60,984 nt of DNA from Candidatus Gastranaerophilales bacterium (GTDB lineage: Bacteria > Cyanobacteriota > Vampirovibrionia > Gastranaerophilales > Gastranaerophilaceae). Numbering within the stretch: the first letter of the stretch is position 1; the number at the start of each line of letters is the position of its first letter. Under the pieces are notes generated by a model, which was not told the origin of the DNA, did not search any database, and saw only the letters and a list, made by a program, of their open reading frames with translations. Position numbers and translations under genes: made by a program. Shown piece after piece: positions 56,416-60,984 of this stretch. The stretch is from the NCBI GenBank assembly GCA_944325565.1, contig CALVAT010000002.1:1-60984 (forward strand), read 5' to 3'.

Positions 56416-58362
56416 ATGAGCAACGAGCAAGATAGTTTAAAATTACGGATAATACCAGCAACTGTAACTCAGGCAAATGACACAACTTCTGTTACAGATA
56501 ATACAGTATTGCCTAATTCTGAAACAAGTTCAATAAAAATATGGAAAACTCCAGCACAACAAGAAGATTCTGTTAACAATTTTGAAAATATTGATATAAG
56601 CGAGCTTACAAAGAAATATACAAAGAATCCAATTGGTGTAATCAGCGAGCTTGGCATAAAATTCACTGAAAAAGAAATTAATGAATTAAAATTAATATTA
56701 ACTGATAAAAAAGAGTTAAAGTCGTTCTTAAATTTAATCAAAGAGAATTCAGCACTTAAAGCAGCAGATATTCTTACTGCAATGAAAAATGTTAAAGAAT
56801 ACAAGCCAAAAAACTTTTTTAAAAGAGTAGGTAACGTAATCAAAACTGCTTTTACAGATGGTTTAGGTGAAGCCTATGAACTTGCCAAAAGTGAAACTGT
56901 TTACTATGCAGACAAGTTAGGCAAAAATATGAACGAAGTCAGAACAGAAAGACAGGACTTTTCATCAACAACAGTTGTTGATATATCCGATACAATGACA
57001 AAACAACCGGAAACTAAAGAAAATGTTATGCACTTTGTCGTTAAAGAAAACAAAGATGGTTCTAAACTTTATACTGAACAAGATGTACTTAAAGCAAGAA
57101 CTATTATTGTTAATAACATTGACGATGCGGATGAATTTACAGCAAATGCAGCCGAATTAGAGGCTATTCAAGATACAAAAGGCAACATTAAATACAAAGG
57201 TTCAACAATTATCAATGTTGATGAAAAAATGATAAAAAATAAAGAAGTAAAAACTACAATGTTTAAAGTTGCACTCAAATCTGATATGACAGATGAGTAT
57301 TTAATCAATACTACATCCAACCTTGCCCAAAACCATCACATGGCTGCTGCAATAGAAACATTGGTTACAGCAAAAGACCAAAATGGCAAAGACAGATTTA
57401 GCGCTCAAAGTGTTTCTAATGAATCAAATTATTTGAAAAACAAAACAGAAGCCTTTTGTAACAGCTATAACAATAATGTAAAAGAAATTTCCAGATACAA
57501 TCACGTTAATGGAGATGATGTATTAAGTATTACACATACAGCAACTGAACGCCCCGAAATAAAGAAATCTATAATTAATACACTTAAAAACACGAATAAA
57601 ACCAGTGAACAAATTAAAGAAGCAGTAAATAAATTGGCAAAAGAAAACTCTAAAAAACAAGAGAACACATGCAAAGGCTATGAAAATATTGCAGAAAACA
57701 CAAATACACATAAAATAAGAACTACAGCCAATGCTGAAATTTCACAAGAAGAAACTTCATTCAACAAACAAAAAACAGTTACAGCCCCTATAGAAAAAAG
57801 TACAAATACATATAATAGATTAAGATACAATATACTTGAACAAAACAATGTATCAGAATCAGCTTCAATTGATACACAAAAAGTAATCCAAGAAGCAACA
57901 GTGATTAACGGGCAAACTTATGAAAGAAAAGAAGTACTGCGAGAATTAACCAAAAAATTCGGTACATCTGCAGAAAAAGTGCTGAGCGCCATTGAAAAGG
58001 ATCCAGCCTTTATAGATTTAATGAAACAATATAACGGTAATCAAGTAATAATTAACGCACTTGTCGAAGATCCATACTTAATAACAAAAATTAAAAAAGC
58101 CGGCGGCTCATTGAGCGTAAATGAAATTGCAGATATCGTTAAACTATGTACTGATACAACAAGTACAGAAGTTATGCTCGAAGCTTTGCAAAATTATTCA
58201 CCAACAGAAGCTATGAAAATAACAAGACAAAGTAAAATATTCAACTTAAAGGATGATACATTAAATATTCTTAGCAAAGCAAGCTCAAGCGCTACAGGCA
58301 AAAAATCAGAACTTGAAAATCTTTACCTTGCAGGTGGAAAGAAGACAGAAATGATTGGATAA
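56416..58362 (+). CDS. Large soluble lineage-specific protein, 648 residues
   Basis: This polar, Lys/Asn/Thr/Glu-rich, mostly helical protein has no signal peptide, no membrane helix and only two cysteines. Residues 65-130 (LTKKYTKNPIGVISELGIKFTEKEINELKLIL) and 515-620 (EVLRELTKKFGTSAEKVLSAIEKDPAFIDLMKQY) look like compact helical domains, separated by long low-complexity linkers. It has TTGGGGA as a ribosome site. TTTTGTTACAAATA (56317-56330) and AAATATAGCAATATT lie upstream as for other lineage genes. The large polar build would suit a secreted or injected effector, but that is speculation. Confidence 0.7.
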   Translation: MSNEQDSLKLRIIPATVTQANDTTSVTDNTVLPNSETSSIKIWKTPAQQEDSVNNFENIDISELTKKYTKNPIGVISELGIKFTEKEINELKLILTDKKELKSFLNLIKENSALKAADILTAMKNVKEYKPKNFFKRVGNVIKTAFTDGLGEAYELAKSETVYYADKLGKNMNEVRTERQDFSSTTVVDISDTMTKQPETKENVMHFVVKENKDGSKLYTEQDVLKARTIIVNNIDDADEFTANAAELEAIQDTKGNIKYKGSTIINVDEKMIKNKEVKTTMFKVALKSDMTDEYLINTTSNLAQNHHMAAAIETLVTAKDQNGKDRFSAQSVSNESNYLKNKTEAFCNSYNNNVKEISRYNHVNGDDVLSITHTATERPEIKKSIINTLKNTNKTSEQIKEAVNKLAKENSKKQENTCKGYENIAENTNTHKIRTTANAEISQEETSFNKQKTVTAPIEKSTNTYNRLRYNILEQNNVSESASIDTQKVIQEATVINGQTYERKEVLRELTKKFGTSAEKVLSAIEKDPAFIDLMKQYNGNQVIINALVEDPYLITKIKKAGGSLSVNEIADIVKLCTDTTSTEVMLEALQNYSPTEAMKITRQSKIFNLKDDTLNILSKASSSATGKKSELENLYLAGGKKTEMIG

Positions 58363-58367
58363 GGTTC

Positions 58368-58964
58368 TTATTCAATGATACCAAAATACAATGCGTCTGC
58401 GAATTCTTCTCCATAGGTATCTTTTATTCTCAAATACTCTTTTGTTTGTTTTATACTGGCAATTTTGTCTTTGTCGATATTATCGTTTCTGGCAGGGCTA
58501 TCCGGTTTATGAAAATGAGAAATTCTAGGCTCAGAGTTAACAACAATATCATCATGTATATTAATATCTTCTTTATTTTCAACATTCTTAACTGGAGGTG
58601 TATAACGTCGTTCAAAACGTCTTTGCTCCTTTACATCACGTGGCATTTTTTTCTTTTTCTTGCCTTTTTGTTGATAATCTCGTGTATCCAATTTTTCTTT
58701 GATAAAAATATCGAAATCTTCTTTTGACATATCATGTACATCAAATTTTTGGAATACTCTATATCCAATGCCTTTTAATTTACTTTCAAACTGATTGTCC
58801 ATTTCCTGAGGAACAGATACTCTGGCATAACCGGTTTTGCTTTTACCTATACTGCCATTTGGATAAGATTCAACAAGTGCTCTTAATTTTTCCTTTTTAG
58901 CATTGTTAACCCCTGCCTGAGTTATAGGTATTCTGTAAGTTGAGCCAAAGCTTATATTAAACAT
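58368..58964 (-). CDS. Basic hypothetical protein, 198 residues
   Basis: The protein starts MFNISFGSTYRIPITQAGVN, then a small alpha/beta domain (to about 90), a very basic middle (QKGKKKKKMPRDVKEQRRFERRY, about 98-120), an acidic/polar linker and a helical end (TKEYLRIKDTYGEEFADALYFGI). The opening phrase FGSTYRIPI looks like a conserved lineage-specific tag, from memory. An AGAGGGA ribosome site precedes the ATG. It is convergent with the 648-residue gene (5 bp apart). The function is unknown; nucleic-acid binding is possible from the charge. Confidence 0.68.
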   Translation of the reverse strand: MFNISFGSTYRIPITQAGVNNAKKEKLRALVESYPNGSIGKSKTGYARVSVPQEMDNQFESKLKGIGYRVFQKFDVHDMSKEDFDIFIKEKLDTRDYQQKGKKKKKMPRDVKEQRRFERRYTPPVKNVENKEDINIHDDIVVNSEPRISHFHKPDSPARNDNIDKDKIASIKQTKEYLRIKDTYGEEFADALYFGIIE

Positions 58965-59064
58965 ATTTATCCCTCTTCAAATTTTGTTCTAATTGCATTA
59001 AGAATAAACATAAAATAATTTGCCGGTGATTTGATATAGAATTAAAAAAATGTTACATACAAAA

Positions 59065-59095
59065 AATGGAAAGGGGCTCGTCGCCCCTTTCCATT
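59065..59095 (-). terminator. Terminator of the MFS transporter gene
   Basis: AATGGAAAGGGGC, a 5-nt loop and its perfect complement. On the minus strand it is followed by TTTTTTG. It lies 110 bp after the transporter stop. Confidence 0.8.
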
Positions 59096-59204
59096 CTAAA
59101 TGAACATTAAGTCAGTATTTTTAACTGTCTTATATATAAAGTAATTTTTAATAATAAAATTTCAAAAAACAAATATATTGTAATATATATTTACAATATT
59201 ACTG

Positions 59205-60581
59205 CTATTTGTTAAATTCTCTCGGATTAACACCGTGAATCCAATTTGATTCAATTTGCTCAAGTGATATTCCCTTTGTTTCTGGAACAAAGAAATAAAC
59301 AAATAAAATACACAAAAAGGATACAATGGCAAAGCCCCAGAAGGTGTAGGCACCGCCAATATTATGAATGAGCAAAGGGAAACTGCCGACAACAAAGAAA
59401 TTAAAAGCAAAGTTTGCCACAGTACAAATACTCATTGCTATCCCTCTTATTTTTAAAGGAAATACCTCTGAAACAATTATCCAACCAATCGGCCCGAGGC
59501 TCATTGCAAAACAAATTATGTATGTCACAAGACTACCCACAGCAACATATTTTAAATTAGCTCCAAGAGCACCCTCAAAAGCAAAAGCACACCCCAACGC
59601 CATTAAGCTAAGCATAACTCCGGTTAATCCGAAATACAACAGAGGTTTTCTTCCTAGTCTATCCGTAAAGAATATAGCAACAATTGTCATTAAAAAGTTT
59701 ACAACACCGATACCAGTTGTAGCATATATTGCATTCAAATTCGAATCAAACCCTGCGACCTTAAATATAGTAGGAGCATAATATATTATTGTATTTATAC
59801 CAGTACAAATCTGCGCAAACATAATACCAATACCAACGACAAATGGCATAATCATCCATTTTTCAAAGCGAAATTTTTGACCGGAGATTTTTTCATTTAA
59901 TTTTAAAGTTCGTTTAATTTCCTTTATTTCTGCTTCAACATCTACATCCGGCTCAATTTTTCTTAGAACGCGCTGAGCTTCGTCATCGTTATTTTTGCTA
60001 ATAAGCCATCTTGGTGTATCACTCATAAAGCACATACCAATGAATAATACCAGCCCAGGTAATACCCCTGCCAGCAACATCCATCTCCAGCTAAACACAG
60101 CCTGAGCAAATGCAGCATTTATAAAGTAAGAGAACAATATACCAGCAGTAATTGCCCATTGATAAAGAGAAACAAGAGTTCCTCTTAACGCTTTAGGAGA
60201 AATTTCAGACAAATACAAAGGTATAACGAAATTTACTATACCTACAGCAAGACCGACAAAAATTCTTGAAATTATCAATACGTAAACATTAGGAGCAAAT
60301 CCGCATAAAATAGAGCCAATTATAAATATAAGAGCCGTTGCAATAATTACCTTTTTTCTGCCAAATATATCAGCAAGTATTCCATTCGTTGCCGCACCTA
60401 TTACAGCACCAATTAACACAGAACTTACAACTATGCCCTGAAGCGAATCAGACAAATCCCAGGTTTCGTTAATAAACAAAAGTGCCCCCGATATTACACC
60501 AGTATCGTATCCAGATAACAATCCGCCGAGAGAAGCAATAATTGCAACCACGTACAGCCATATAAATTTAAATCTATCCAT
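59205..60581 (-). CDS. Sugar porter MFS transporter (XylE/AraE/GalP-like)
   Basis: This 458-residue protein has twelve membrane helices and the sugar-porter signatures: GGLLSGYDTGVISGALLF in helix 1, DIFGRKKVI between helices 2 and 3, RIFVGLAVGIVNFVIPLYLSEISPKALRG, the PRWLISK loop after helix 6, DRLGRKPLLYFG, and the C-terminal PETKGISLEQIE. The family imports hexoses or pentoses, usually with protons. The substrate cannot be read. No catabolic genes flank it. AAGGAG precedes the ATG. Confidence 0.95.
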   Translation of the reverse strand: MDRFKFIWLYVVAIIASLGGLLSGYDTGVISGALLFINETWDLSDSLQGIVVSSVLIGAVIGAATNGILADIFGRKKVIIATALIFIIGSILCGFAPNVYVLIISRIFVGLAVGIVNFVIPLYLSEISPKALRGTLVSLYQWAITAGILFSYFINAAFAQAVFSWRWMLLAGVLPGLVLFIGMCFMSDTPRWLISKNNDDEAQRVLRKIEPDVDVEAEIKEIKRTLKLNEKISGQKFRFEKWMIMPFVVGIGIMFAQICTGINTIIYYAPTIFKVAGFDSNLNAIYATTGIGVVNFLMTIVAIFFTDRLGRKPLLYFGLTGVMLSLMALGCAFAFEGALGANLKYVAVGSLVTYIICFAMSLGPIGWIIVSEVFPLKIRGIAMSICTVANFAFNFFVVGSFPLLIHNIGGAYTFWGFAIVSFLCILFVYFFVPETKGISLEQIESNWIHGVNPREFNK

Positions 60582-60752
60582 AAATAAGCTCCTTGATAAC
60601 TATTATTTATAGTTTAAATTATTTTTTGAATTAATTCTATATACTTTATTAGAAATCTAAAAAAATACCCACAAATTATACACAGTAAAAATCCCAAAGA
60701 TGCGATTAAAAAAACTGGCATTAAAAAACCAGTCCTAGACTGGTTTTAATAA
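60582..60752. other. AT-rich intergenic region without a gene
   Basis: It holds the upstream region of the transporter and a terminator-like hairpin at 60725-60750 (AAAACCAGTC, CTA, GACTGGTTTT). I saw no coding sequence here. Confidence 0.6.
60725..60750. terminator. Hairpin with flanking A and T tracts
   Basis: AAAACCAGTC, CTA loop, GACTGGTTTT, on either strand. No gene is close on the plus strand, so it may belong to the repeat element that follows. Confidence 0.55.
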
Positions 60753-60848
60753 TTGGGCCCGGAGACTCTGCCGAAAAAAATATGACTAAATGTCATATTT
60801 TTTGAGAGGAAAGAACCCCGAATTTTCGAAGAAAATTTGCGGTTCGAA
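60753..60848. repeat. Structured repeat element, copy 1
   Basis: This 96-bp element begins TTGGGCCCGGAGACTCTGCC. It holds a perfect 12-bp hairpin (AAAAAATATGAC, TAAAT, GTCATATTTTTT) enclosed by CTCT/GAGAG, then a second near-perfect hairpin (GAACCCCGAATTTTC, GAA, GAAAATTTGCGGTTC). Copy 1 is followed by AATCCC, making a tRNA-like T-loop sequence, but no tRNA fold exists. Confidence 0.8.
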
Positions 60849-60859
60849 TCCCATAAAAA

Positions 60860-60884
60860 AACTTCCCGAAGGAAGTCTTTTAAT
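60860..60884 (+). terminator. Hairpin between the two repeat copies
   Basis: ACTTCC, CGAA, GGAAGT, CTTTT: a stable tetraloop hairpin with a T-tail after copy 1. It suggests each repeat is a small transcription unit ending in a terminator. Confidence 0.6.
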
Positions 60885-60885
60885 T

Positions 60886-60982
60886 TTGGGCCCGGAGACT
60901 CTGCCGAAAAAAAATATGACTAAATGTCATATTTTTTGAGAGGGAAGAACCCCGAATTTTCGAAGAAAATTTGCGGTTCGAA
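60886..60982. repeat. Structured repeat element, copy 2
   Basis: It is nearly identical to copy 1 (one extra A and one A-to-G change) and lies 133 bp after it. The window ends just after this copy, which is how an assembly broken at a repeat would look. Confidence 0.8.
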
Positions 60983-60984
60983 GC

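Noticed and set aside
60841..60855. tRNA T-loop-like sequence GGTTCGAATCCC in repeat copy 1
   Set aside because: No acceptor, D or anticodon arms can be paired around it; the second copy lacks the AATCCC extension.

Overview
The window is an AT-rich bacterial chromosome segment with about 63 probable protein genes, no rRNA, no recognisable tRNA, no transposase and no CRISPR array. Several lines of evidence point to a gut-type Melainabacteria/Vampirovibrionia organism (Gastranaerophilales-like): an MCE/MlaD outer-membrane lipid protein, a fermentative gene set (EtfAB, L-aspartate oxidase, no respiratory genes), and many lineage-restricted hypothetical proteins of a kind I associate with that order. 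The best marker is a family whose long members begin MGMAASQARYLG. The taxonomic call rests on memory of those families, not on a search. Both ends of the window are repeats, so it may be a whole contig broken at repeats.

Layout. 1-528: gene-free block of dispersed palindromic repeats. 529-7134: eight minus-strand genes in tight array (FAD-linked dehydrogenase, cutA, HEFTH-type metalloprotease, MlaD-like, upp, pgeF, SEC-C protein, family-4 uracil-DNA glycosylase). 7315-8022: secreted trypsin-like protease. 8028-12053: minus-strand cluster of lineage-specific proteins with helical ends and variable centres. 12289-13317: ilvC. 13440-13865: gene-poor leader region with a possible small RNA and a 26-residue leader ORF ahead of a 480-residue membrane protein. 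15323-21529: GNAT, riboflavin genes (ribBA, ribE), a FAD oxidoreductase and an MnmC-like methyltransferase. 21828-22490: orphan NarL-type regulator preceded by three tandem TATCR-N5-TATCG boxes. 22482-26725: nadB-nadC-etfB-etfA operon. 26981-29834: proline/glutamine-rich proteins and an EF-hand protein. 29998-35110: radical SAM/DUF2344 protein and RNase E/G. 35461-40498: coaX, lspA, RluA-type pseudouridine synthase, a short member of the helical family, and engB. 41178-49813: ligA, an ornithine/arginine decarboxylase-fold protein, and an operon with panC, panB, yvcK and a degenerate PxpA-like protein. 50023-54280: rimP-nusA, peptidase U32, rplI. 54431-58964: three large or basic lineage-specific proteins. 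59205-60581: sugar-porter MFS. 60753-60982: two copies of a structured element.

Main points of interest. (1) A four-member family shares helical N- and C-termini. Two members are about 100 residues and two carry a 200-residue beta-type insert, an architecture like that of self-assembling axial or surface proteins. (2) A TTGTTACAAAT-like box recurs about 75-135 bp upstream of at least seven lineage-specific or small genes, suggesting a shared regulon. (3) ligA has no ATG, GTG or TTG at its homologous start, and an ATT codon fits best. (4) nadB and nadC are co-transcribed with etfBA, suggesting an electron route for L-aspartate oxidase. (5) The rimP-nusA leader carries a terminator with no upstream gene, a natural NusA autoregulation point. 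(6) Several genes have TATAAT 6-7 nt before the ATG and look leaderless.
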